From positions 18,528 through 82,527 of the forward strand of contig JAIXWM010000144.1 in assembly GCA_027491255.1 (NCBI GenBank): a stretch of 64,000 bases of DNA. Direction: 5' to 3'. Source of the stretch: Rubrivivax sp. GTDB taxonomy: Bacteria > Pseudomonadota > Gammaproteobacteria > Burkholderiales > Burkholderiaceae_C. The notes under the pieces were generated by a model. The model was not told the DNA's origin. It saw nothing but the letters and a program-made list of their open reading frames with translations, and ran no database searches. Shown piece by piece: positions 17,499 to 26,336 of the stretch. The translations under genes and the position numbers were made by a program. Numbering within the stretch: position 1 is the first letter of the stretch; each line of letters opens with the position of its first letter.

Positions 17499-17894
17499 AT
17501 GGCCACTGCCAAGAAAGCCGCCGCCAAGAAGACCGCCGCCAAGCCTGCTGCCCAGCCCGCAGCGAAGAAGGCGGCCGCCAAGCCCGCCGCCCAACCGGCG
17601 GCGAAGAAGGCCGCGGCCAAGAAGGCCGCCCCCGCCCCGGCCAAGCGCACCCCGAGCGCGGCCTTCATGAAGCCGATGACCCCCAGCCCCGCACTGGCGG
17701 CCATCGTCGGCGCCAAGGCGCTGCCGCGCACCGAGATCACGCGCAAGGTCTGGGAGTACATCAAGAAGAACAGCCTCCAGGACAAGGTCCAGAAGCGCAT
17801 GATCAACGCCGACGCCAAGCTCAAGGAAGTGCTCGGCAAGGCGCAGGTCTCGATGTTCGAGATGACCAAGATCATCAGCAGCCACCTGAAGTGA
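17499..17894 (+). CDS. SWIB/MDM2-domain protein with histone H1-like lysine/alanine tail
   Basis: Probably a nucleoid-associated DNA-binding protein. The first 50 residues are a repetitive Lys/Ala/Pro tail (KKAAAKKTAAKPAAQPAAKK...) like histone H1 C-terminal tails, containing a near-perfect duplication. The rest (about 57-131) is a SWIB domain: MTPSPALAAIVG, LPRTEITRKVWEYIKKN, LQDKVQKRMI. GGAG lies 7 bases before ATG 17499. Such SWIB proteins are common in betaproteobacteria and chlamydiae; in chlamydiae one is fused to topoisomerase. Its exact role here is unknown. Confidence 0.9.
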   Translation: MATAKKAAAKKTAAKPAAQPAAKKAAAKPAAQPAAKKAAAKKAAPAPAKRTPSAAFMKPMTPSPALAAIVGAKALPRTEITRKVWEYIKKNSLQDKVQKRMINADAKLKEVLGKAQVSMFEMTKIISSHLK

Positions 17895-17922
17895 CCTGCT
17901 GATTGCGGCGGGGACGGGCGCG

Positions 17923-18789
17923 CTAGCGTCCGCCCTGCCGCAGTCGCGTGCTGGCCAGCCCGCAGCCCAGGATCAGCGCGATGCCGGTCCAGGTCCACCC
18001 ATCAGGTATCTGGCCGAAGACCAGCCAGCCGGCCAGCACGGCCCAGCCCAGGCTGCCGTAGGTGTAGGGCGCGAGCACGGTCGCCGGGGCGTACCGGTAC
18101 GCATGCGCGACGAACAGGTGCCCTGCCGCGCCGGTCGCGCTCATCAGCGCCAGCCAGCCCCACGACGCCATGCTGTCCACGGGTGACCAGCTCAGCGGTG
18201 CCGTGAGCGAGAACAGCAGGGCGCAGACCGCCATGCTCAGCAGGTGGGTCGCCGTCGGGTCCTCGCCTGCATGGGCGAGGCGGCTGGTGACGATCTGGTA
18301 GAGGGCTCCCAGCACCATGCAGGCGAAGGGGTAGAGCGCCGCCCAGCCGTAAGGCGTGCCCGTCGGACGCACGATCAGCAGCGTGCCGGCGAAGCTCAGC
18401 AGCAGCAGGACCCAGCCTGCGCCCCCGAGACGCTCGTTGTAGAACACCACCGCCAGCAAGGACACGAGCAGCGGCGTCACCATGACGATCGCCGCGAATT
18501 CGGCCATGGGCAGGTGTTTGAGGCCGAAAACGGCCGACGTCGAGGCACCCAGCAGCAGCAGCCCCCGCAGCAATTGCAGGCCGATGCGCCGGCTGCGCAG
18601 CCGCTCGCGCGGCAACGCGGGCAACAGCAGCGCCGCGGAAATGCCCGCCTGCAGCACGTAGCGCACCATCAGCACCATCAGCACCGGCACGGTCGCGGCG
18701 GCGTGCTTGGCCAAGGCGTCCTGGATCGTGAAGCACAGGCCTGCCAGCAGGATCAGGCCGACGCCGCGCCAGACCGAGACCGGTGCCAT
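17923..18789 (-). CDS. DMT-superfamily (EamA) transporter
   Basis: Inner-membrane exporter-type protein of 288 residues with about ten hydrophobic segments arranged as two EamA repeats (first: GLCFTIQDALAKHA; second: YALYPFACMVLGALYQIVT region). Substrate cannot be predicted; family members move amino acids, nucleosides and other metabolites. It starts 7 bp after the uvrA stop on the same strand and is probably cotranscribed with it, though no functional link is evident. Convergent with the SWIB gene. Confidence 0.82.
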   Translation of the reverse strand: MAPVSVWRGVGLILLAGLCFTIQDALAKHAAATVPVLMVLMVRYVLQAGISAALLLPALPRERLRSRRIGLQLLRGLLLLGASTSAVFGLKHLPMAEFAAIVMVTPLLVSLLAVVFYNERLGGAGWVLLLLSFAGTLLIVRPTGTPYGWAALYPFACMVLGALYQIVTSRLAHAGEDPTATHLLSMAVCALLFSLTAPLSWSPVDSMASWGWLALMSATGAAGHLFVAHAYRYAPATVLAPYTYGSLGWAVLAGWLVFGQIPDGWTWTGIALILGCGLASTRLRQGGR

Positions 18790-18796
18790 CGCGGTC

Positions 18797-21700
18797 TCAA
18801 GCCACGGCGCCGGCCCGGCGCAGCACCGGCGCGAGGAAGCGTCCGGTGTGGCTGGCCGCGCAGGCGGCCACGACCTCCGGCGGGCCCGCCACGAGCACCT
18901 GCCCGCCGCCCGCGCCGCCTTCGGGACCCATGTCGATCAGCCAGTCAGCGGTCTTGATGACGTCCAGGTTGTGCTCGATGACGACGATGGTGTTGCCGGC
19001 GTCGCACAACTGGTGCAGCACTTTCAGCAGCAGGCCGATGTCGTGGAAGTGCAGGCCGGTCGTGGGCTCGTCGAGGATGTACAGCGTGCGTCCGGTGTCG
19101 CGCTTGCCGAGCTCCTGCGCGAGCTTGACGCGCTGGGCCTCGCCGCCGGACAGCGTGGTCGCGCTCTGGCCCAGCCGCACGTAGCCCAGTCCCACGTCCA
19201 GCAGCGCCTGCAGCTTGCGCGCGATCGCCGGCACGGCCCCGAAGAAGCCGTGCGCCTCCTCGATCGTCATGCCCAGCACCTCGGTGATGTTGCGGCCCTT
19301 GTAGGTGATCTCCAGCGTCTCGCGGTTGTAGCGCTGGCCGCCGCAGCTGTCGCAAGGCACGTAGACGTCGGGCAGGAAGTGCATCTCGACGCGGATCACG
19401 CCGTCGCCCTGGCAGGCCTCGCAACGCCCGCCGCCCGAGGCGGCCGCCACGTTGAAGCTGAAGCGGCCGGCGCCCCAGCCGCGCTCGCGCGCTGCCGGCA
19501 CCTCGGCGAACAGCTCGCGAATGGGCGTGAACAGGCCGGTGTAGGTGGCCGGGTTGCTGCGCGGGGTGCGCCCGATCGGGCTCTGGTCGACGTTGATGAC
19601 CTTGTCGAAGGCGTCCAACCCCTCGATGTCGTCGTGCGCGGCCGGCTCCTGCTGGCTCTGGTAGAGCTTGCGCGCGACGGCCGCGTACAGCGTGTCGTTG
19701 ACGAGCGTGCTCTTGCCCGACCCCGACACGCCGGTGACGCAGGTGAACAGCCCGACCGGGATCTCGACCGTGACGTTCTTCAGGTTGTGGCCCCGCGCGC
19801 CCTGGATGCGCAACGCGCGCGCGCCGTCGGCCGGGGCCCGCAGTCGGCGCCGCGCCGCCGGCAGGCCGATGCACAGCCGCCCCCCGAGGTAGGCGCCGGT
19901 CAGCGAGTCCGGGTGCGCCGCCACCGCCTGCGGGCTGCCCTGGGCCAGCACGCGCCCGCCATGCACGCCCGCGCCCGGGCCCATGTCGACGACGTGGTCG
20001 GCGGCGCGGATCATGTCCTCGTCGTGCTCGACCACGAGCACCGAGTTGCCGAGGTCACGCAGGTGCCTCAGCGTGCCGATCAGGCGCTCGTTGTCGCGCT
20101 GGTGCAGCCCGATGCTCGGCTCGTCGAGCACGTACATCACGCCCGAGAGACCGGAGCCGATCTGGCTGGCCAGCCGGATGCGCTGCGCCTCGCCGCCCGA
20201 CAGCGTGTCGGCGCTGCGGTCCAGGCTCAGGTACTGCAACCCGACGTCGTTGAGGAAGCGCAGCCGGGCCCGGATCTCGCGCAGGATCTTCTCGGCGATC
20301 GCCGCCTTGGCGCCCTTCAGCTGCAGGGCCTCGAGGTAGGCCAGACTGTCGGCCAGGGTCGAGCGCTCGATGTCGTGCAGCGAACGGCCGCGCGCGGCCT
20401 CGGGCGCGGCATCCGCGGCCCCGCCCGCCGCCGACGGGGCCGGCTGCAGCAGCACGTGCCGGGCCTCGCGCCGCAGCCGTGTGCCCGCGCAGGCCGTGCA
20501 CGGCCGCGCGGCCTGGTAGCGCGCGAGTTCCTCGCGCACCACGGGCGAGTCGGTCTCGCGAAAGCGGCGCTCGAAGTTCGGGATGATCCCCTCGAAGGGG
20601 TGCGAGCGCTTGACACTGCGCGCCTTGCCGCGCGCACCCTCGGCCTCGTAGGTGAACTCGATGGCCTCGTCACCCGACCCCCACAGCAGCACCTGGCGCG
20701 CGCGCTCGGGCAGCTGCTCGAAGGGCTGCTCGATGTCCACGCCCAGGTGGCGCGCCACCGACTGCAGCATCGAATGCGTGTAGGGATTGCGGCGGTCCCA
20801 GCCCTTGACCGCCCCCGAGGCCAGGCTCAGGCTCGGGAAGGCCACGACACGCTCGGGGTCGAAGGCCGTGGCCTGGCCCAGGCCGTCGCAGGCCGGGCAG
20901 GCCCCCACGGGGGAGTTGAAGGAGAACAGCCGCGGCTCGAGTTCGGGCAGCGAATAGTTGCAGTGCAGACAACCGTAGCGGCTGCTGAAGAGATGCTCGG
21001 GCGCACCCGCCGGGCCGGTGCGCGCCGCGCTGCCGGCCGCGCCAGCACCCGCGGCGCCGCCCTGATCGCCTGCAGGCATTTCCGCCGCCAGCGCGCGCCC
21101 GTCGGCCAGCCTCAGCGCCGCCTCGAAGCTTTCAGCCAGGCGCTGGCGCAGCGTGGGCGCTGCCGCCGACACGCGCAGGCGATCGACCACGACGTCGATG
21201 TCGTGGCGGTCGTTTCGGTTCAGCGCCGGCAGGTCGGCCACCTCATGAAGAGCACCGTCGATGCGAAAGCGCACATAGCCCTGGGCCTGCCAGGCGGCGA
21301 GCTCCTGCGCGTGCTCGCCCTTGCGGTCGCGCACGACGGGCGCCAGCACCATCAGGCGGGTGCCCTCGGGCAAGGCCAGGCAGGCGTCGACCATCTGGCT
21401 GACGCTGTGCGCCTGCAGCGGCACGCCGTGGTCGGGGCAGAAGGGTGTGCCGGCACGCGCAAACAGCAGGCGCAGGTAGTCGTGGATCTCGGTCACGGTG
21501 CCCACGGTCGAGCGCGGGTTGTGCGAGGTCGCCTTCTGCTCGATGCTGATCGCCGGCGACAGCCCCTCGATGACGTCGACATCGGGCTTGTCCATCAACT
21601 GCAGGAACTGCCGCGCGTAGGCCGACAGGCTCTCCACGTAGCGGCGCTGGCCCTCCGCGTAGAGCGTGTCGAAGGCGAGGCTGGACTTGCCCGAACCCGA

Positions 21701-21832
21701 CAGCCCGGTGATGACCACCAGCGCGTACTTCGGGATGTCGAGGTCGACGTTCTTCAGGTTGTGCGTGCGCGCGCCGCGCACGCGCAGCATGGGCAGGTCG
21801 ACGGCCAGGGCGCCGGGGTCGTTCAGGGGCAT
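18797..21832 (-). CDS. uvrA: Excinuclease ABC subunit A
   Basis: Damage-recognition ATPase of nucleotide excision repair. The 1011-residue protein has two ABC modules: Walker A GLSGSGKSS near residue 43 and GVSGSGKST in the second half, with two LSGGEAQR signatures. Zinc modules are visible (CLHCNY...CPACDG and CEACQG...CDSCGG). It is longer than the usual 940 residues because of Ala/Gly/Pro-rich insertions before the first zinc module (around residue 265) and near residue 455. No LexA-like box was seen upstream. The start is MPLNDPGALAVDLPMLRVRGART. Confidence 0.97.
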   Translation of the reverse strand: MPLNDPGALAVDLPMLRVRGARTHNLKNVDLDIPKYALVVITGLSGSGKSSLAFDTLYAEGQRRYVESLSAYARQFLQLMDKPDVDVIEGLSPAISIEQKATSHNPRSTVGTVTEIHDYLRLLFARAGTPFCPDHGVPLQAHSVSQMVDACLALPEGTRLMVLAPVVRDRKGEHAQELAAWQAQGYVRFRIDGALHEVADLPALNRNDRHDIDVVVDRLRVSAAAPTLRQRLAESFEAALRLADGRALAAEMPAGDQGGAAGAGAAGSAARTGPAGAPEHLFSSRYGCLHCNYSLPELEPRLFSFNSPVGACPACDGLGQATAFDPERVVAFPSLSLASGAVKGWDRRNPYTHSMLQSVARHLGVDIEQPFEQLPERARQVLLWGSGDEAIEFTYEAEGARGKARSVKRSHPFEGIIPNFERRFRETDSPVVREELARYQAARPCTACAGTRLRREARHVLLQPAPSAAGGAADAAPEAARGRSLHDIERSTLADSLAYLEALQLKGAKAAIAEKILREIRARLRFLNDVGLQYLSLDRSADTLSGGEAQRIRLASQIGSGLSGVMYVLDEPSIGLHQRDNERLIGTLRHLRDLGNSVLVVEHDEDMIRAADHVVDMGPGAGVHGGRVLAQGSPQAVAAHPDSLTGAYLGGRLCIGLPAARRRLRAPADGARALRIQGARGHNLKNVTVEIPVGLFTCVTGVSGSGKSTLVNDTLYAAVARKLYQSQQEPAAHDDIEGLDAFDKVINVDQSPIGRTPRSNPATYTGLFTPIRELFAEVPAARERGWGAGRFSFNVAAASGGGRCEACQGDGVIRVEMHFLPDVYVPCDSCGGQRYNRETLEITYKGRNITEVLGMTIEEAHGFFGAVPAIARKLQALLDVGLGYVRLGQSATTLSGGEAQRVKLAQELGKRDTGRTLYILDEPTTGLHFHDIGLLLKVLHQLCDAGNTIVVIEHNLDVIKTADWLIDMGPEGGAGGGQVLVAGPPEVVAACAASHTGRFLAPVLRRAGAVA

Positions 21833-22007
21833 CGGACAGGCGCCATGGCCAGCGGCCGGCGCAAGGTGGGCAACCGGCCATCATAGTGGCCGAGCGAGAA
21901 CCTGCAGCCTTGGGTCAGCGCAGCCGCTCACGTGAAGCCAGTGGCGCGGAGGGCTCTCACGCCCGTTCGCACGGAGCTTGCCGAAGTGCCCGCAAGGGCT
22001 TCGACAA

Positions 22008-22091
22008 GCTCAGCCCGAACGGTTTCCGGCTCAGCCCGAATGGTTTCCGGCACGACCCGAACGGCTTTCGGCTCAGCCTGAACGGCTTCTC
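22008..22091. repeat. Four tandem 21-bp repeats upstream of uvrA
   Basis: Four degenerate 21-bp units (22008-22028, 22029-22049, 22050-22070, 22071-22091) of the type GCTCAGCCCGAACGGTTTCCG. The first follows CTTCGACAA, giving the CTTCGACAAGCTCAGCCCGA motif common in proteobacterial intergenic repeats. Unit 3 is the most divergent. They lie about 180 bp upstream of the uvrA start. Confidence 0.85.
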
Positions 22092-22143
22092 TTCGAACAA
22101 CGCGCACCTTGCCGTCTCCGCGCTGTGGGCTTGAGCCACGCGC

Positions 22144-22181
22144 GGGGACACGATGAAAGGCAATCGGCACATCGTGTCCCC
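22144..22181. repeat. Perfect 12-bp inverted repeat (palindromic unit)
   Basis: GGGGACACGATG (22144-22155) and CATCGTGTCCCC (22170-22181) flank a 14-nt loop. A smaller hairpin GCAAG-GG-CTTGC follows at 22185-22196, and a partial third arm GGGGACATGAT is near 22205. The rest of the 547-bp spacer 21833-22379 holds no gene that I can support. Confidence 0.8.
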
Positions 22182-22379
22182 GTGGCAAGGGCTTGCACCA
22201 AGGGCGGGGACATGATCCGGCCATGGCGCGAGCCCTGGCGAGGTCGGGCAACGACTTGCTGGGGTGTCTCGGCGCGCCAGGGGGGGGCGGGGAAAGGGCT
22301 CCCGAGGAACAGAAGCGCCCGGTCCTGGTTTGTTCTCGAACGCCAGGCCCCGCTCGCGGGGCCTGGGAAGCTTGCAGCC

Positions 22380-23396
22380 TCAGTCCAGCGTCACCTTCAT
22401 CGCTCGCACCAGCGGCACCCAGGTCTCGTATTCCTTCTTCATGAAGGCCTCGACCTGGGCGCGGTTCATCGGCGTGAATGGCACCACCCCGGCCTCCTCG
22501 ATCTGGCGCGCGTTGGCGCGGTCGGCCATGGCCGCGTTGACCGCGGCGTTCAGGCGATCCAGCACCGCCGCCGGCGTGCCCGCAGGCGCCCACAGCGCGT
22601 TCCAGGAGTAGGCCCGGAAGCCCTTGAGCCCGGCCTCGTCGAAGGTCGGCACGTCGGGCAGCACCTTCATGCGCCTGGGCACGGCAACCGCGATCGCGTT
22701 CAGGCGTCCGGCCTGGATCAGCGGCACGACCACCGACGGCGCGTCCATGCCGAAGGCCAGCGTGCCGGCCATCAGGTCGGTCATCGCCGGGGCCGTGCCC
22801 TTGTAGGGCACATGCTGCACGTCGGTCTCGGTCATGCGCGTGAACAGGTGGCAGGCGATGTGGCTCGAGGTGCCGTTGCCGGCCGAGCCGTAGTTGAGCT
22901 TGCCAGGCTGCGACTTCAGCTGCCGCAGCAGCTCGGGCAAGGTGCGGATGCCGCTGCTGGCCGGCACCACCAGCACCAAGGGTACCTCCACCGTCAGCGC
23001 CACCGGGGCCAGGTCCTTCACCGGGTCGTAGGGCAGGCGGCGGTACAGGCCGACGTTCAGCGCGTAGGTCGACAGCGTGCTGTAGGCCAGGGTGTGGCCG
23101 TCGGGCGCGGCCTTGGCCACCAGGTCCACGCCGATGTTGCCGCCGGCACCGGCCTTGTTGTCGATCACCACCGCCTGCCCGAGGTCCGCGGCCATGGTCT
23201 TGGCCAGGATGCGGGCCACGATGTCGGTGTTGCCGCCGGCCGGGAAGGGCACGACCAGTCGGATCTGCTGGGACGGCCAGGCCCCCTGTGCGCGCGCGGC
23301 GGCGGGCGCGAGCGCGGCCAGCGACGCGAGCGGGCTGAAAGCTGCGGCCTGGAGCAGCGCGCGGCGGGAGCGGTGGTTCTCGTGCATGGTCGTCAT
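22380..23396 (-). CDS. Bug/TctC-family periplasmic substrate-binding protein
   Basis: Periplasmic solute receptor of the Bug family, abundant in Burkholderiales, which binds small carboxylates or amides. The signal peptide has RSRRALLQ then a hydrophobic run, likely cleaved near AAARA-QG. The mature start IRLVVPFPAGGNTDIVARILA and the AGAGGNIG and HVPYKGTAPAMTDLMAG segments are family hallmarks. The ATG at 23396 overlaps the stop of the deacetylase-like gene (ATGA), so it is translationally coupled. No TctA/TctB membrane partners are adjacent, which is usual for orphan Bug proteins. The ligand is probably the substrate of this operon. Confidence 0.9.
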   Translation of the reverse strand: MTTMHENHRSRRALLQAAAFSPLASLAALAPAAARAQGAWPSQQIRLVVPFPAGGNTDIVARILAKTMAADLGQAVVIDNKAGAGGNIGVDLVAKAAPDGHTLAYSTLSTYALNVGLYRRLPYDPVKDLAPVALTVEVPLVLVVPASSGIRTLPELLRQLKSQPGKLNYGSAGNGTSSHIACHLFTRMTETDVQHVPYKGTAPAMTDLMAGTLAFGMDAPSVVVPLIQAGRLNAIAVAVPRRMKVLPDVPTFDEAGLKGFRAYSWNALWAPAGTPAAVLDRLNAAVNAAMADRANARQIEEAGVVPFTPMNRAQVEAFMKKEYETWVPLVRAMKVTLD

Positions 23397-24295
23397 CCCC
23401 GTGGTGCGGTTTCGAAATGGGTGTTGATGGCATGGGCCGGCACGCTGTAGCGTCCGGCGTTGGCGGACGCGGCGTGCCAGGCCGCGACCTCGTCGGCGCG
23501 CGCCCACCAGACCTGGGGGTCGCGCCGGATGTGCTCGATCAGGCGCCGCAGCAGCCGCAGGCGCTGGCCGCGGCCGGAGATCCAGTCGTGCACCGTGACC
23601 ATGAACAGGCCCCCGGTCTCGCGCACGCCCTCGAACTCCTCGATCCAGCTCTCCAGCACCGCCACCGGGTTGGCCGGGTGGGTCTTGTCGCGGGCGCTGT
23701 TGGTGTAGCGGAAGTACAGCGCGTCGTCGACCATCCACTGCACCGGCACCTCGACGACGCCACCGACCTCGTAGGGGTGGTCGAAGCCCATCAGCGAGCT
23801 GTCGTAGGCCACCCCGCGGCGCTGGAGCACCTGCAGGAAGTCCGCGGTCATCTCCCAGGACGGCGCGCGGTGGCCAAGGCCGCTCAGGCCGGTCTGGGCG
23901 CGGAACAGCGCCTGCGCCTGCGCCAGGTACTCCTCGGCCCGCGCCACCGGTATCGCCTCGATGCGCTCGTGGTAGTAGCCGTGGTACGCGATCTCGTGCC
24001 CGCCCTCCACCAGGAAGGGCAGCAGGCCCGGGTAGGTCTCGGCCACGACGCCGGGCACGTAGAAGCTGCCCCGGATGCCGTACTCGGCCAGCAGCGCCGC
24101 CACGCGCGCCAAGCCCTGGCGCGGGCCCTGGCGGCGCTGCTCGATTTCGCCCAGGTGGTGCACGTCCTGCCCGCGGCTGATCCAAAGGAAGGGGGACTCG
24201 GCGTCCAGGTCGAGCGAGAACACCACGGCGCAGCGCTTGCCCTGCGGCCAGACATAGGCCGGGTAGTTGATGGCGGGGTGGTCGTGCATGCGCAT
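23393..24295 (-). CDS. Polysaccharide-deacetylase-fold hydrolase (PuuE/cyclic-imidase-like)
   Basis: A 300-residue NodB-fold metal hydrolase without a signal peptide, so cytoplasmic. Motifs are FSLDLDAE (metal Asp near 29-31), SFYVPG, GHEIAYHGYYHE with His105 and His109, and GHRAPSWE. Cytoplasmic members of this branch include PuuE-type allantoinase and cyclic imide hydrolase, which open rings at C-N bonds rather than deacetylate sugars. The gene sits between an M20 peptidase and a Bug receptor in a five-gene operon, which fits a small cyclic amide substrate better than polysaccharide. The specific substrate is inference. Confidence 0.82.
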   Translation of the reverse strand: MRMHDHPAINYPAYVWPQGKRCAVVFSLDLDAESPFLWISRGQDVHHLGEIEQRRQGPRQGLARVAALLAEYGIRGSFYVPGVVAETYPGLLPFLVEGGHEIAYHGYYHERIEAIPVARAEEYLAQAQALFRAQTGLSGLGHRAPSWEMTADFLQVLQRRGVAYDSSLMGFDHPYEVGGVVEVPVQWMVDDALYFRYTNSARDKTHPANPVAVLESWIEEFEGVRETGGLFMVTVHDWISGRGQRLRLLRRLIEHIRRDPQVWWARADEVAAWHAASANAGRYSVPAHAINTHFETAPRG

Positions 24296-24359
24296 GGGTG
24301 TCGATCTCAGGCAGGCTCGGCGCGAGCGCGGCCGGGCGGGGTGGGGCCAGGCCCGGGTC

Positions 24360-25496
24360 TCATGCCAGCTCCGTCAGCATGGCCGTCCAGAACGCCAGGC
24401 GCGGCTGCACGCTCGACAGCAGGAAGTGCTCGTGCAGCGCGTGCGCGCCATCGCCCTCGACCCCCAGGCCGTCCAGGGTCGGGATGCCCAGGGCCGCGGT
24501 GAAGTTGCCGTCGCTGCCGCCGCCGGTCATCGGCGCCTCGTGCAGCGCGAAGCCGGCCGCCGCGGCGTGGCGCTGCGCCTGCTGCAGCAGCGCCGCGGCG
24601 CCGGCGCTGCGCTCGTAGGGCGGGCGGCGGATCCAGGCCTCGACCTCGAGCCGCACATCCGGCGTGCAGGGTCGCAAGGCCCGCATGCGGGCGCTCAGGT
24701 CTTCGGCCAGGGCCTGGCTGGGCATGCGGAACTCGCCCAGCAGGCTCGCCTGCTCCGGCACGACGTTGGCCGCGGTGCCGCCCTCGATGCGGCCGACGTT
24801 GACGGTGACGCCGCGCGCATGGTCGGTCATCGCCTCCAAGGCCAGCACCTGGTGCGCCAGCTCGCGGATGGCGCTGCGCCCGCGCTCGTGCTGCAGCCCG
24901 GCGTGGGCTGCGCAGCCATGGGCGCGCAGGCGCAGGGTACCGATGCCCTTGCGCGCGGTGACGCAGCGCCCGCCGGCGCGCGCCGGCTCGGCCACCAGCG
25001 CGCAGGCCGCGCGGCCCGCGACGCGCTCGATCAGCGGCCGCGAGGCGGTGCTGCCGACTTCCTCGTCCGGAACGAAAAGCATGTCCACCGGCAGGCGGTC
25101 GACGCCAGCGATACCGACCGCCTTCAGCGCCTCGAACGCCACCCAGGCTCCCGCCTTCATGTCGTAGCCGCCGGGCCCGTGCACGCGGTCGTCCTCGACA
25201 CGGAAGGGGTTGCGCGCCAGCGTGCCCACCGGATGCACGGTGTCGAGGTGGGCGAGCACGAGGATGCCCTTGCGCTCGTCGTCGGCGCGCCGGTTGCTCA
25301 GCTGCAGCAGCGGCCCGGTGCTTCCCGAAACCTCGTGCAGCTGCGCCTGCAACCCGCAGCGGCGAGCCTCGTCGGCGACGAGCCGGGCCAGGGCCGCGAC
25401 CGCATGGCCATCGTGCGAGGGCGTCTCGAGCTCGATCCAGCGCCGGATCGCCGGCAGCAGCCGCGCGTGCGAAGGCTCGGTCGCGACGGCATTCAT
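24360..25496 (-). CDS. M20-family metallopeptidase (carboxypeptidase G2/ArgE-like)
   Basis: A 378-residue cytoplasmic two-zinc amidohydrolase. Motifs are LAHLDTVHPVG (His83, Asp85), GPGGYDMKAG (Asp112), PDEEVGST (catalytic Glu145, Glu146) and the dimerisation-domain segment GCAAHAG. The C-terminal zinc histidine lies in GDGAHALHEHFLL. It is nearest to the carboxypeptidase G2/acetylornithine deacetylase type, which cleave N-acyl or N-carbamoyl amino acids. The ATG at 25496 overlaps the stop of the upstream SDR gene (ATGA). Substrate unknown. Confidence 0.87.
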   Translation of the reverse strand: MNAVATEPSHARLLPAIRRWIELETPSHDGHAVAALARLVADEARRCGLQAQLHEVSGSTGPLLQLSNRRADDERKGILVLAHLDTVHPVGTLARNPFRVEDDRVHGPGGYDMKAGAWVAFEALKAVGIAGVDRLPVDMLFVPDEEVGSTASRPLIERVAGRAACALVAEPARAGGRCVTARKGIGTLRLRAHGCAAHAGLQHERGRSAIRELAHQVLALEAMTDHARGVTVNVGRIEGGTAANVVPEQASLLGEFRMPSQALAEDLSARMRALRPCTPDVRLEVEAWIRRPPYERSAGAAALLQQAQRHAAAAGFALHEAPMTGGGSDGNFTAALGIPTLDGLGVEGDGAHALHEHFLLSSVQPRLAFWTAMLTELA

Positions 25497-26239
25497 GCGG
25501 GGATGCGGCGGTTGATGCCGTTGCCGCCGTCGACTGCGATGGTCTGCCCGGTGACGAAGGCGGCCGAGTCGGAACACAGGAAGGCCACCATCGACGCCAC
25601 TTCGCCCGGTCGGGCCAACCGGCGCAGCGGCACACCCTGACCGACACGCTGCAGGTGCTCGGCAGGGATGCCGTCGAGCGTGTCGCCGCGAAGACCGGGC
25701 CGCACCGCGTTGACGCGCACCCCCGCCGGCCCCAGGCGCACGGCAAAGGCCTGCGTCAGGTGCTCCAGCGCCGCCTTGGAGGCGCCGTAGACGGCACCGT
25801 TCTCGCGCACCACGCTGGCCGCACCCGAGGAGATGTTGCAGATCGCACCGCCGCCGCGCGCAGCCATCGCGGCGCCGACGCGCTGCGTCAGGCGCCAGGG
25901 CGCACGCAGGTTGACACCCAGGATGGCGTCGAAGGCCTCGGGCGCCAGGTCCATCAGGTCGACGAAGGGGAAGACGCCGGCGTTGTTGACCAGCACGTCG
26001 GGCACGGTGTCGGCGAGCAGCCAGTCGGCGAGCGCGTCGACACCCTCGGCGCTTGCAAGGTCGGCCCGGAAGTAGCGCGATGTCTGCGCTGGCAGGCCCT
26101 CGGGGGCCTGCTCGGCCCGGTCGCTGAGCAGCAGGCGCGCGCCGAGCCCGGCGAACACCCGCGCCAGGTCCTGTCCGTAGGCACCGGCAGCGCCGGTGAT
26201 GGCCACGGTGCGGCCGCGGAAGTCCGGTGCGGCGGTCAT
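25493..26239 (-). CDS. SDR-family oxidoreductase
   Basis: Classical short-chain dehydrogenase/reductase, 248 residues. The cofactor motif is GAAGAYG at residues 16-22, followed by NNAG near 85-88, a catalytic Ser at 137-138 and Tyr151/Lys155 (YGASK). Asp40 after the second beta strand suggests NAD preference. The C terminus is the usual GQTIAVDGGNG. It is coupled to the M20 gene by an ATGA overlap. It would oxidise or reduce an alcohol/keto group of the pathway intermediate; the substrate is unknown. Confidence 0.88.
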   Translation of the reverse strand: MTAAPDFRGRTVAITGAAGAYGQDLARVFAGLGARLLLSDRAEQAPEGLPAQTSRYFRADLASAEGVDALADWLLADTVPDVLVNNAGVFPFVDLMDLAPEAFDAILGVNLRAPWRLTQRVGAAMAARGGGAICNISSGAASVVRENGAVYGASKAALEHLTQAFAVRLGPAGVRVNAVRPGLRGDTLDGIPAEHLQRVGQGVPLRRLARPGEVASMVAFLCSDSAAFVTGQTIAVDGGNGINRRIPA

Positions 26240-26336
26240 CGCACGCCCTCCCGTTCACGGCCTGACCGGGTCCAAGGCCCGTGCGGGACCACCCGCGGGT
26301 ACGGCCCCACGTCCAGGCTCAGCCCAAGGAGGGGAC

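Noticed and set aside
18707..21886. 1059-codon plus-strand open frame
   Set aside because: Exact antisense of uvrA; composition is that of a shadow frame.
21833..21960. LexA (SOS) box upstream of uvrA
   Set aside because: No CTGT-N8-ACAG-like site in the region before the start.
22380..23396. Complete TctABC tricarboxylate transporter
   Set aside because: Only the periplasmic receptor is present; no TctA or TctB membrane genes are nearby.
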